A stretch of DNA of 36,358 nucleotides from Sorangium cellulosum (lineage in GTDB: Bacteria > Myxococcota_A > Polyangia > Polyangiales > Polyangiaceae). The position numbers and the translations under genes are program-made. The stretch is from positions 1-36,358 of the forward strand of contig DYPH01000020.1 in NCBI GenBank assembly GCA_020720045.1, given 5' to 3'. Positions 15,090-22,771 of the stretch are shown piece by piece. Each line of letters starts with the position of its first letter. Position 1 is the first letter of the stretch. The notes below the pieces were generated by a model, which ran no database searches, was not told where the DNA came from, and saw only the letters and a list, made by a program, of their open reading frames with translations.

Positions 15090-17417
15090 ATGAGCCAGAA
15101 AGTTCTCGTCATCGAAAGTGATGCGCCGTTCGCCGAAGAAGTTCGGAGTTCGCTGAGCGCCTTGGGCGTAGAAGTCACCGTCGTCGACGACGGAAGCGCC
15201 GGCCTCGCTGCGGCAGCGGCCGACATCCCTGCGCTCATTTTGCTGGCGGTCGAGCTTCCGAAGACGAACGGATTCTCGGTCTGCAATCGCTTGAAGAAGG
15301 ACGCGACTCTCAAGGATGTTCCGCTGATTATCCTATCGAGTGAGTCGAGTCCGGAGACATTTGAGCAGCACAAAAAGCTCAAAATGAGGGCCGAAGAATA
15401 CGTTCATAAGCCGATTTCTTTTGAAGAACTCTGGCCCGTTCTTTCCCAGTATATCGAAATCCCGATCGCGGAATCGCCGGTGGTCGGCCATTCGTTGCCG
15501 CCGGAGGCGGTCGATGATTCGGCGGTTGTCCTGGACGACGACGTGTCGGTCCAACTCCTTGCAAGTGATCCACCGCCGCCGCCGCCGCCCATCGACGTCG
15601 TGGATGTCGACACTGCCGGCCTCGATGACGCGTTTGACCGCGTTCGCCGGTTGACGGTAGCCCCGCCAAAAATTGACGAGTCGACGCCAGCACCTAACGA
15701 CGTCGTCGACGATTCGGAGGTCTCCGAGGAGGATGACGTCGCGACCTCCCCGCCTCCGCCGCCGACGGCGCTTCCTGCGGCGCCACCGTCAACGCCGCTG
15801 ATCCTGGTGCCGCCGCGTGTCGTCGAGGATGGGGCGAGCGCCGACGCCGTCCGCCGCGCCGAAGCCGACGCTGCCGACGCGCGAGCTGCGCTGGAAGCGG
15901 TGCGCAGCTCGCTCGCCACCGAAGAAAAGGCGGCCCGGGAACTCCGCGATCGCCTCGCCGCCGAAGAACGGGCTGCGAAGGAGCTCCGCGAGCGGCTCGC
16001 CGCCGAAGAGCGCCGCCGGACGGCCGCCCAGGAGGACGCCGAACGGGTGTCGCGCGAACTGGAGGAGCTTCGCTCGCGGCCGGTCAGCGTCGCCCCAAAG
16101 GCGGGCGTCTCCAGCAAAGACTTCCTCGACCTTCGCGAGACGCTCAACAAAAAAGACAAAGAGATTCTTGGTTTTCGTGAGGCGCTCGCCAAGAAAGACC
16201 GCGAGATCTTCGAAGCTCAAGACAAGCTCCTCGCCGAGGAACGGGCCCGCGCGGACTACGAAGAGCGGATGCTCGCGCGGGACCGTGAGACTGAGGAGCT
16301 GCGTGAGTCCCACGAGGCGAGCGAGGCGGCGCGAATCACGACGCTTTCTGAGCTCGATTCGTTGCGGGGAAAGTACACCGATACCGCGCGCGCCCTTGAT
16401 GCGCGCCTCGCCGAACTCACCGATCTTCAGCTCCGGCACGACGAAACGACCCGCGCCAGCACTGCCGAGCGTGAGAAAATGCTCGCCGATCACGAGGCGG
16501 CTCTCGCGAAGGTGACCGAGGAGACGACCCGCGCCAAAGAGGCGGCCCTCGCCGATCGCGAGGCGACACTCGCCAAGGAGCACGAGGCAAAGCTCGCTGC
16601 TCTCTATCGCGCGCAACAGGACGAACTCGCGAAAGCACGCGCAGCCAGCGAGGCGACGCTCGCGACAGCGACGATGGCCCAGGAAGCAGCGCTCGCCGCA
16701 GAAAAAGCGGCCCACGCGGAGGCGCTTGCGACGAAGACGCAGGCCCACGAAGCGGAGATCGCCGCCCAGAAACAGGCCCACGACGACGCAATTACGGCTC
16801 AGAAGAAGGCCCACGACGACGCGACGGCTGCCCAGACGCAGGCCCACGACGACGCAATTGCCGCTCAGACGCAGGCCCACGACGACGCGATGGCCGCCCA
16901 GAAGCAGGCCCACGACGACGCGACGGCCGCCCAGAAACAGGCCCACGACGACGCGACGGCCGCCCAGAAACAGGCCCACGACGACGCCGTTGCAGCCAAA
17001 AACACGGAAAACGCGGCGATCGAGGAGAGCCACGCGGCGGCTCTCGCGGCCCTTGCGGCCTCCGGTCAGGCGACGAAAGAGGCCCTCGAAGCGACGATCG
17101 CCGAACGCACCGCGGAAGGGGCCTCCTTGCGGGAGCAGCTCGCGGTTGTTGAGGCGAAAAGTGCTGCACTTGTTGCAGAAAAGACTCTTCTCGAAGAGAA
17201 GGTCGCCGCCTTGGAGGCGAAGCTTGCGACCGCCGAAGCCGAGCTCGCCGCAAACAAGGCGGCGCTGGTGGACGCGACGCGCACGAAGGACGCAGAAAAG
17301 GTACGTGCCGATACGGCGCAGGCGAAGTGGGAGGCCGACAAGGCGACCCTCGAGCGCGCGAAGGATGCCCTTGCCGATGTCCTTCTAAGGATTGAAGAAG
17401 TCGAAGCGCGGACCTGA
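15090..17417 (+). CDS. Pseudo-receiver + coiled-coil protein, FrzS/AglZ-like
   Basis: A 775-residue protein. Residues 1-120 form a receiver fold very like M. xanthus FrzS and AglZ (KVLVIESD, CNRLKKDATLKDVPLIILSS, KLKMRAEEYVHKP). Aligning LLAVELP with the usual LLDVMLP shows the phosphoacceptor Asp replaced by Ala53, although Lys107 remains, so it is a pseudo-receiver for protein contacts. A Pro-rich acidic linker (about 125-235) leads to a coiled coil to the C-terminus, rich in Glu, Ala, Arg and Lys. Residues 540-638 contain nine 11-residue repeats of the type QAHDDATAAQK. AglZ and FrzS act at cell poles with MglA in gliding and pilus motility. GGAA lies upstream of ATG 15090. It is divergent from the DHH-type gene. 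Confidence 0.85.
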   Translation: MSQKVLVIESDAPFAEEVRSSLSALGVEVTVVDDGSAGLAAAAADIPALILLAVELPKTNGFSVCNRLKKDATLKDVPLIILSSESSPETFEQHKKLKMRAEEYVHKPISFEELWPVLSQYIEIPIAESPVVGHSLPPEAVDDSAVVLDDDVSVQLLASDPPPPPPPIDVVDVDTAGLDDAFDRVRRLTVAPPKIDESTPAPNDVVDDSEVSEEDDVATSPPPPPTALPAAPPSTPLILVPPRVVEDGASADAVRRAEADAADARAALEAVRSSLATEEKAARELRDRLAAEERAAKELRERLAAEERRRTAAQEDAERVSRELEELRSRPVSVAPKAGVSSKDFLDLRETLNKKDKEILGFREALAKKDREIFEAQDKLLAEERARADYEERMLARDRETEELRESHEASEAARITTLSELDSLRGKYTDTARALDARLAELTDLQLRHDETTRASTAEREKMLADHEAALAKVTEETTRAKEAALADREATLAKEHEAKLAALYRAQQDELAKARAASEATLATATMAQEAALAAEKAAHAEALATKTQAHEAEIAAQKQAHDDAITAQKKAHDDATAAQTQAHDDAIAAQTQAHDDAMAAQKQAHDDATAAQKQAHDDATAAQKQAHDDAVAAKNTENAAIEESHAAALAALAASGQATKEALEATIAERTAEGASLREQLAVVEAKSAALVAEKTLLEEKVAALEAKLATAEAELAANKAALVDATRTKDAEKVRADTAQAKWEADKATLERAKDALADVLLRIEEVEART
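16707..17003 (+). repeat. 33-bp tandem repeats encoding 11-residue units
   Basis: Nine in-frame units of 33 bp, the first degenerate and the last eight (from 16740) strongly conserved, encode QAHDDA-x-AAQ-x repeats in the coiled coil of the FrzS/AglZ-like protein. Unit starts are at 16707, 16740, 16773, 16806, 16839, 16872, 16905, 16938 and 16971. Two neighbouring units (16938 and 16971) are almost identical at DNA level, pointing to recent expansion. Confidence 0.9.
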
Positions 17418-17423
17418 CCGGTA

Positions 17424-18755
17424 CTAGAGCGCGCGGGCGGCGAGCTGCTTCGCCTCTTCGCGCGCGCGGGCGAGTGCGCGCCCCTGATCGAGGCGGAGGT
17501 GCTCACCGTGGCGGACGACCTCTTCGCCGCGTACGAACACGTGGATGACGTCCCGCGCGGTCGCCGCGTAGACAAGCCGCGAGTGGACGTCGCCGCCGGG
17601 CTCGATGTGGGGGGCGTCGAGGCGAACGATGGCGAGATCGGCCTCGTAATTTGGCGCAATTCTTCCGATTTTGTCGTCGAGGCCGAGGGCGCGTGCGCCG
17701 TCGATGGTCGCGAGACGGAACGCCTGCTTGGCCGGCAGCGTGGTGGTGCCGCTGCGGACCTTCGCGAGGAGGGCGGCGTGGCGGAGCTCGACGAAGGGGT
17801 CGAGGTTGTTGTTGCAGGGGGCGCCATCGGCGCCGAGCGCCATCGGGACGCCGCGCGCGAGGAGGTCGTGGACGCGGGCGATCCCGGAGCCGAGCTTGAG
17901 GTTCGCGCTCGGGCAGTGGACGAAGCGCGTGCCGGCGGCCGCAGCGGCGTCGGCCTGGGCGTCGTCGAGCTGGACACCATGGGCCAAGAGTACGTTTTTC
18001 CCCCAGAAACCCCATTCTTGGAGGGCATCGACGTCGTCGCGGCCGAGGATCGCGCGGACCGCCTCGCGCTCGCCCGGGTGCTCGGCGGCGTGGCTGTGCA
18101 GGAGGGCGCCGTTCTCCTTGGCGCGCTCCGCGACACCGCGAAAGAGGCGCTCGGTACAGGAAAGGATGAACCGAGGCGCGTAGGCATACCCAAGGAGGCC
18201 GCCGGCGCCGCCGTGCCAACGCTTGTAGAGTGCATCTGATTCCGCAAGGCTCTCGTCGGTCGATTCGCGGAGCCCCGCCGGGACGTCGGCGCCGGCGTCC
18301 ATCATGGTTTTTCCAGAAAATCCGCGCATTTTTGCGCGTTCCATCGCTCCAAACACTTCGTCGTGGTGGCGGACTGTCCCCATGTCGAGGATCGTCGTCG
18401 TCCCCGCGCGCATCATCTCAAGGAGGCCGAGTTCTGCGCTCGCGGCGAGGCTCACCGGCGTGTGGGCCGCTTCGAAGGGCCAGATTCGTTCCTTCAGCCA
18501 GTCGAGCAGGGGGAGGTCGTCGGCCATGCCGCGGAAGAGGACCTGGCACAGGTGGACGTGGGCTTGGACGAAGCCGGGGATCACCGCGCAGCCCCGTGCA
18601 TCGACGACGCGGACGACGCCGCCGCCCGGAATTTCGCCGCCACGGGGCACGACCGCTTCGATGCGCCCCCCTTCGCCAAGGAGGAGATCGGCCTCGAGAA
18701 CGCTGTCAAGGTCGTCGTTGGTGACGATCGAACCGCCCGAAATCCAGGTCTTCAC
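17424..18755 (-). CDS. Amidohydrolase (TrzA/AtzB/MtaD-like deaminase)
   Basis: A 443-residue metal-dependent amidohydrolase of the subgroup with chlorotriazine hydrolases and methylthioadenosine/S-adenosylhomocysteine or guanine-type deaminases. Metal ligands are seen in AHVHL (residues about 65-69), HSHAAEH, LLAHGVQL and GADGAPCNNN. PGFVQAHVHLCQVLFRGMADDLPLLDWL is characteristic of the deaminase branch. The final 60 residues form the second half of the small beta domain (ADLAIVRLD). The exact substrate, probably a purine, nucleoside or other cyclic amine, cannot be assigned. The GTG start at 18755 has no strong ribosome site. It is convergent with the FrzS/AglZ-like gene (six-base gap) and divergent from the chemosensory operon. 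Confidence 0.85.
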   Translation of the reverse strand: MKTWISGGSIVTNDDLDSVLEADLLLGEGGRIEAVVPRGGEIPGGGVVRVVDARGCAVIPGFVQAHVHLCQVLFRGMADDLPLLDWLKERIWPFEAAHTPVSLAASAELGLLEMMRAGTTTILDMGTVRHHDEVFGAMERAKMRGFSGKTMMDAGADVPAGLRESTDESLAESDALYKRWHGGAGGLLGYAYAPRFILSCTERLFRGVAERAKENGALLHSHAAEHPGEREAVRAILGRDDVDALQEWGFWGKNVLLAHGVQLDDAQADAAAAAGTRFVHCPSANLKLGSGIARVHDLLARGVPMALGADGAPCNNNLDPFVELRHAALLAKVRSGTTTLPAKQAFRLATIDGARALGLDDKIGRIAPNYEADLAIVRLDAPHIEPGGDVHSRLVYAATARDVIHVFVRGEEVVRHGEHLRLDQGRALARAREEAKQLAARAL

Positions 18756-18861
18756 CAGGACGACGCTACACCGCGCCTACGTGCTTTCGGCGAGCGAATT
18801 CCCTCGTTCTGGGCGAAAGAAGCATTGCGCGTCGCGGCGTAGGCGAGGAAGAGTCGCTGCC

Positions 18862-19281
18862 ATGGCGACCGAGATTTGTGGAGCGATTCTCGACTTCGGC
18901 GGGAGTCGGCGCCCCGGGTTCCTGGAGGCGTCTGCGCTGGTTGCCGTCCTTGGGGAGCCGGTGATCGTCCCCTTTCCGAGCAGTACTGGAACTGTCGAAT
19001 GCACGCTCTTTGAAGGTGTAGCTCTCACGGTGTATCGCATCGGAACTGCAAAAACAGCTATTGTTATTGCGCCCGCTGGTGCCGATCCCCGAAGCCGGGT
19101 TGTGCTGCACGGGCTGACGGTACGCGCAGTCACACGTGGCGTTGCCGCCGACGACGGTACGATCGCTGTTGAGGGTGAAGTCTTCGAAAATATTCCAATT
19201 CATGAACTCCTGGAGGCGGCAGCTTCGAGCCTACTCCTGGCCCTCCCTGCGAGAGCGGGGAACGAAGGAACGCAAGCATGA
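18862..19281 (+). CDS. CheW-like adaptor
   Basis: A 139-residue cytoplasmic protein whose strand pattern fits a CheW domain: ALVAVLGEPVIVPFPSS, FEGVALTVYRIG, AIVIAPAG and VVLHGLTVRAVTRG. Similarity to standard CheW is weak, so the call rests on fold-like pattern and on the neighbours: the gene is the first of a chain with an MCP-like protein and a CheA. CheW normally bridges receptor and kinase. Its stop overlaps the next start (ATGA at 19278-19281). A long upstream extension of the frame runs through the amidohydrolase gene on the other strand and is not used. Confidence 0.65.
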   Translation: MATEICGAILDFGGSRRPGFLEASALVAVLGEPVIVPFPSSTGTVECTLFEGVALTVYRIGTAKTAIVIAPAGADPRSRVVLHGLTVRAVTRGVAADDGTIAVEGEVFENIPIHELLEAAASSLLLALPARAGNEGTQA

Positions 19282-20042
19282 GCCAGGAACGCACAGGGCT
19301 TTTTTCGCGATTTTTTGGGAAATCAGATCCGGGAGTCGCCGGGCGTGGCCCCATTGAGACAGTCTCTTTGTGGCGGGCTTTTGAGGCGATTCAAACCCAG
19401 GTTCGAAGCGTCCACGAAGGGAGTGGCGCCCTCGTGCCGAAGCTCGTCCGCCAAGCGAGCCTCGCCGAAGGGGCCATCGATCGCGTGCGCGCCGGGCGGA
19501 CGCGCAGTCGTGAGCTTCGCGAAGGGATTAGCCGCGTTTCTCAGGTACTCGAACGTATTGAAATTGTAGCACTTAATGCTTCTCTTGAGGCGGCGCGGCT
19601 CGGCGACTCTCGAGGCCTCCCGCTCACGCTGATCGCCGATGAAGTGAAGGGGCACGTCCTTCGTGGCCTCGCCGGTGTGGAGGATCTTGCTACCGCCGTC
19701 GATGAAACCGAACGGGAGCTTGGGCGCTGCGAAACCCAAATTGAGCTTGCAGGCACCGTCGCCGGTGAGGCCGGGCAACAGGCGGCCCGCATTCAGGATG
19801 GGGCGCGCATCGCCTTTGATGCCGTTGAGGACTTCGCCACGAAGCTGCGGGTCGCGACGGGGAGCGACGCGGAAACCAGCGAAGCGCTCGCCGCCGCCGT
19901 CGACCATGCGCGCTCCCTGGCCGATGCCCTCAGTAAGCTCGCCGGGCGCGTGCCTCGGGCGCTGCTTGTTGCGGCGCTCCGCCCGGTCCTCGAGCCGCTC
20001 TTCGGCCTTGTCGACGATGACGCTCGCGACGAGGGCGCTTGA
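19278..20042 (+). CDS. Soluble mini chemoreceptor (MCP signalling domain only)
   Basis: A 254-residue protein with no membrane segment or sensor domain. The MCP signalling hairpin is recognisable at residues 88-124: ALNASLEAARLGDSRGLPL then IADEVKG, matching the canonical ALNAAIEAARAGE-GRGFAVVADEV. The QTNLL residues just before it, which contact CheA/CheW and other receptors, are replaced by RIEIV. The rest is helical, as expected for a long antiparallel hairpin, but shorter than in full receptors. Like FrzCD in M. xanthus it must be cytoplasmic. No CheR or CheB is encoded nearby, so methylation may not apply. It overlaps the CheW-like gene by four bases and shares one base with the cheA start. 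Confidence 0.75.
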   Translation: MSQERTGLFSRFFGKSDPGVAGRGPIETVSLWRAFEAIQTQVRSVHEGSGALVPKLVRQASLAEGAIDRVRAGRTRSRELREGISRVSQVLERIEIVALNASLEAARLGDSRGLPLTLIADEVKGHVLRGLAGVEDLATAVDETERELGRCETQIELAGTVAGEAGQQAARIQDGARIAFDAVEDFATKLRVATGSDAETSEALAAAVDHARSLADALSKLAGRVPRALLVAALRPVLEPLFGLVDDDARDEGA

Positions 20043-22153
20043 TGGACCGCGAGCTTGTTGCGTTACTCATTAGTGAGATTGAAGGGCGTATTTCGTCTGT
20101 TGAATCGGCGCAAGAAGTTGATCGGCGGCGCACGCTTCGTCATGCGCTTCATGCCATCAAAGGGGCCGCGGGAATGGCGGGGGCGCGCGAGCTTGCCGCC
20201 CGTTGCGGCCGCCTCGAAGAGGAACTTGTTCCTCGATCCGCGCTAGCGGGCGAGGACGACGTTGATGGTGGGGACATTAGCGATTTTGAGGTAATTTCGG
20301 CCCTTCGCGACGCTCTTGCACGTCTGCGAAGTGGGGGCGTCTTCTCCCAGTGGCCGCGCCCCGAACCGGATCTTCGCGCCCGTGCCATCGATGCCGCCAT
20401 CGCGCCCCACTACACGGTTGAGGTGGGGGAACGGCTCGCTGCGATCGACGAACTTCTTCAGAAGCCTTCAAAGGAAGATTCTTACGACGACTACGATGCG
20501 CTCTTTCGCCACATTCACACGCTAAAAGGGGCGGCGAGTGCCGCCGGCGACGACCCGCTCGCTTGGTTCTGTCATGGGCTCGAAGATGCACTCTGCATGC
20601 TTCCGGCCACCCTCGAAGCGCCGCTCGTTTCGCCGGAGGCGCGGGCGCTCCTTGCCCGGTTTCGCCCAGTTCTTGCCGGTCTGGTCGCCGCGCCAAACGC
20701 CACCCTCGAAGCGCTCCGCGGGCGAGTCTCCGTCGCGCCCGGGGGTGCGGTTTCGCGGCCCCCGGAGCCGGCGGTGCCGCCGGGTGAGGGGACCGAATTT
20801 GCAGCCACTTCTCTCGCGCCGGATACGGTGCGGGTGTCGCTGGCTGCCCTTGAAAGTCTCTCCCAGACGCTCGCCTCCGTCGCCCGCGACCGGGACCGTG
20901 CCCTCCGTGCGGCCGCGACCGGCCTCGGTGCAGCCCGCCGTCTTCGGCAGCTTCGAGGCGAGCTTGCGGAGGCGCTCCGACTCATCGGGCCGCCACGACC
21001 GTGGGGGGCACCGGCTGCGGCGATTGAGCGCGTTCGCGTGGTCGCGGAGGCCCTCGGCCGGGCGTCGTCAACGATTGAAGCAGATGCATGGTACACGCGA
21101 ACCGCCGATGCCGACTTTCGTGCCCGCGTCGCGACCGGCTTGCGCACGCTCTCGGACCTTGAGCGCGTCCCCGCGAGCGGACTTTTCGCTCGCTTCCGGC
21201 AGACCGTCGACGCCGAGGCGCGCCGCATGGGGAAGCCGGTCCGCGTCCTCCTGACCGGTGGCGAAGAGCTGATTGAGCGCCGCCTCTTCGAAGCGCTCCA
21301 AGAATCTTTATTGCAACTTGCACGCAATGCCCTCGCCCACGGCGTCGAGACCGCGGAGGCGCGCGTCGCCGCTGGCAAGGACCCGACCTCGCTCATTCGC
21401 ATCGAAGCGGCGCGGCGCCCCGATGGCTCCGGGGAGCGGCTCGTCATCGCCGTCTCCGACGACGGCCCGGGCGTAAACGTCGATGCCCTCCGTGCGCGCG
21501 CTGAAGAGCTCGGTTACGAGGGGCCCTTCGACGACACGACCCGTCTCTTGCGGCTTCTTTTGCTGCCCGGCGTGTCGACTGTCGATGGCAGCGAGGGGGA
21601 GGCGTGGCTCGCCGGTCGGGGCGTCGGCCTCGATGTGGTGAACGCAACGGCGCGCGCGCTCGGCGGCGAACTCTTCTTGTCGACGGCGCGCGGGCGCGGT
21701 TTCCGGGTCGAAATTTCGGTCCCGACGGAGACGACCTTTCTCACGGCTCTTCTCGTGAAAAGTGCAGGATACACGTTTGCGATTCCCGCTGCGGCGGTCC
21801 TTGCCGTCCACCTGCCGGCAACAGTCGGCCTTCGAGCTCGGAACCTTTCGGAAATACTGGGTCTTTCTCCCCTCTCCGTCGCCCCTTCTGACGCGACGTC
21901 GCGGGCGCGTGTCCTCGATCTTGGAGCCGCCGGCGCTCGCGTGGGGGTCGCCGTCGATGCCGTACTCGGCGTGGAGAATGGCGGCGCTCGCCCCCTCGGC
22001 CACCGGCTCGCGGGCCAAGGGCCCTATGCGGCGGTCTTCCTCGGCGGCGCCGAACTCCCCTGGCCCGTGATCGACGTCGACGCCTTCCTCGTCCTCGCCA
22101 GTCGCCGCTCTCCGCGCCCACGCACCGAACCGCCTCCCGCATTCCCGCTATGA
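20042..22153 (+). CDS. cheA: CheA-type histidine kinase with two Hpt domains
   Basis: A 703-residue chemosensory kinase. Hpt1 has HALHAIKGAAG with phosphoacceptor His37. Hpt2 has HIHTLKGAAS with His159. The dimerisation region (about 260-390) is long and Arg/Ala-rich. The ATPase domain has N-box Asn429 in LARNALAHGVE, DDGPG at 473-477 and GRGVGLDVV at 525-533. The C-terminal CheW-like regulatory domain covers about 565-690. No receiver domain is attached, unlike FrzE, and no CheY or CheB gene follows. ATG 20042 is chosen because its first base is the last base of the previous stop (TGATG). The stop overlaps the next gene's ATG. Confidence 0.9.
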   Translation: MDRELVALLISEIEGRISSVESAQEVDRRRTLRHALHAIKGAAGMAGARELAARCGRLEEELVPRSALAGEDDVDGGDISDFEVISALRDALARLRSGGVFSQWPRPEPDLRARAIDAAIAPHYTVEVGERLAAIDELLQKPSKEDSYDDYDALFRHIHTLKGAASAAGDDPLAWFCHGLEDALCMLPATLEAPLVSPEARALLARFRPVLAGLVAAPNATLEALRGRVSVAPGGAVSRPPEPAVPPGEGTEFAATSLAPDTVRVSLAALESLSQTLASVARDRDRALRAAATGLGAARRLRQLRGELAEALRLIGPPRPWGAPAAAIERVRVVAEALGRASSTIEADAWYTRTADADFRARVATGLRTLSDLERVPASGLFARFRQTVDAEARRMGKPVRVLLTGGEELIERRLFEALQESLLQLARNALAHGVETAEARVAAGKDPTSLIRIEAARRPDGSGERLVIAVSDDGPGVNVDALRARAEELGYEGPFDDTTRLLRLLLLPGVSTVDGSEGEAWLAGRGVGLDVVNATARALGGELFLSTARGRGFRVEISVPTETTFLTALLVKSAGYTFAIPAAAVLAVHLPATVGLRARNLSEILGLSPLSVAPSDATSRARVLDLGAAGARVGVAVDAVLGVENGGARPLGHRLAGQGPYAAVFLGGAELPWPVIDVDAFLVLASRRSPRPRTEPPPAFPL

Positions 22154-22617
22154 TTCGTCGCGCTGTTGAAACAGATATTCCGGCCATTTCGGCGCTTCGA
22201 GATCGACTCTTTCCCGAAGATCAAACAGATTTTGCTCGGAAGATTTCCCTTTTTTCGACGCGCCTCTGGCTTGCCGAGTCCGACGGGAACCTTTGCGTCG
22301 GCTTCCTTTTGGCGTGGGTCGTTGTCGACGAAATACATCTTCATCTTCTCGGTGTTGCTGAAGAAATGCGCGGAAAAGGGGTCGCGCGTGGCCTCCTCGG
22401 GCCCTTTCTTGATCCTCACCTCGGCGATGGAATGCTCGCGTGTGCGCGACTGGAAGTTCGTCGTGACAACGAAGGGGCCCTCGCGCTGTACCGAAGCCTC
22501 GGCTTCCGCATTGTGAACACGCGAAAGCGCTATTACGCGGACGGCTGCGACGCCTTCGAGATGGCGCTCCCCTTCGAGGACGGGCGCCCGGCACCGCTCG
22601 CGAGCGACGACCCGTAA
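22150..22617 (+). CDS. GNAT N-acetyltransferase, RimI-like
   Basis: A 155-residue acetyltransferase. The acetyl-CoA loop is visible as EEMRGKGVARGLL (residues 71-83; RxxGxA pattern), and LEVRRDN-EGALALYRSLGF at 101-119 matches the RimI branch, which acetylates protein N-termini. The start ATG overlaps the cheA stop (ATGA at 22150-22153), so it is translated together with the chemosensory genes. Whether it modifies a Che protein or is only co-transcribed is unknown. Just after its stop lies the duplicated 54-bp element. Confidence 0.85.
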   Translation: MIRRAVETDIPAISALRDRLFPEDQTDFARKISLFSTRLWLAESDGNLCVGFLLAWVVVDEIHLHLLGVAEEMRGKGVARGLLGPFLDPHLGDGMLACARLEVRRDNEGALALYRSLGFRIVNTRKRYYADGCDAFEMALPFEDGRPAPLASDDP

Positions 22618-22619
22618 CG

Positions 22620-22734
22620 CGCGTCCGCCCGGAACCGCCAAAGGCGGTGAGGAAACGGCGCGCGGGACTGTAGCTATATGCGCGTCCGCCCGGAACCGCC
22701 AAAGGCGGTGAGGAAACGGCGCGCGGGACTGTAG
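22620..22734 (+). repeat. Perfect 54-bp direct duplication with conserved hairpins
   Basis: Copies at 22620-22673 and 22681-22734 are identical over 54 bases; the 7-bp spacers after them (CTATATG, TCCTAGG) differ. Each copy can fold into a compact RNA: GTCCGC pairs with GCGGGAC around a bulged G, CCG with CGG, then an internal loop GAA/TGAGGAAA, and an apical hairpin CCGCC-AAA-GGCGG. There is no T-tract, so it is not a standard terminator. It lies between the chemosensory operon and the TPR metallopeptidase gene and may be a repetitive extragenic element or a paired structured RNA in the leader of the latter. Confidence 0.85.
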
Positions 22735-22771
22735 TCCTAGGCGCGGCCAAGATCGGTCTAGAGTGCGCGCC

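Noticed and set aside
16707-17003. Regular 33-bp repeats that could be mistaken for a CRISPR array
   Set aside because: They are contiguous, have no spacers, stay in frame inside a coiled-coil gene, and no cas genes are near.
22620-22734. Tandem riboswitch (GEMM or glycine type)
   Set aside because: The conserved core sequences of those classes are not present; only the tandem layout is similar.
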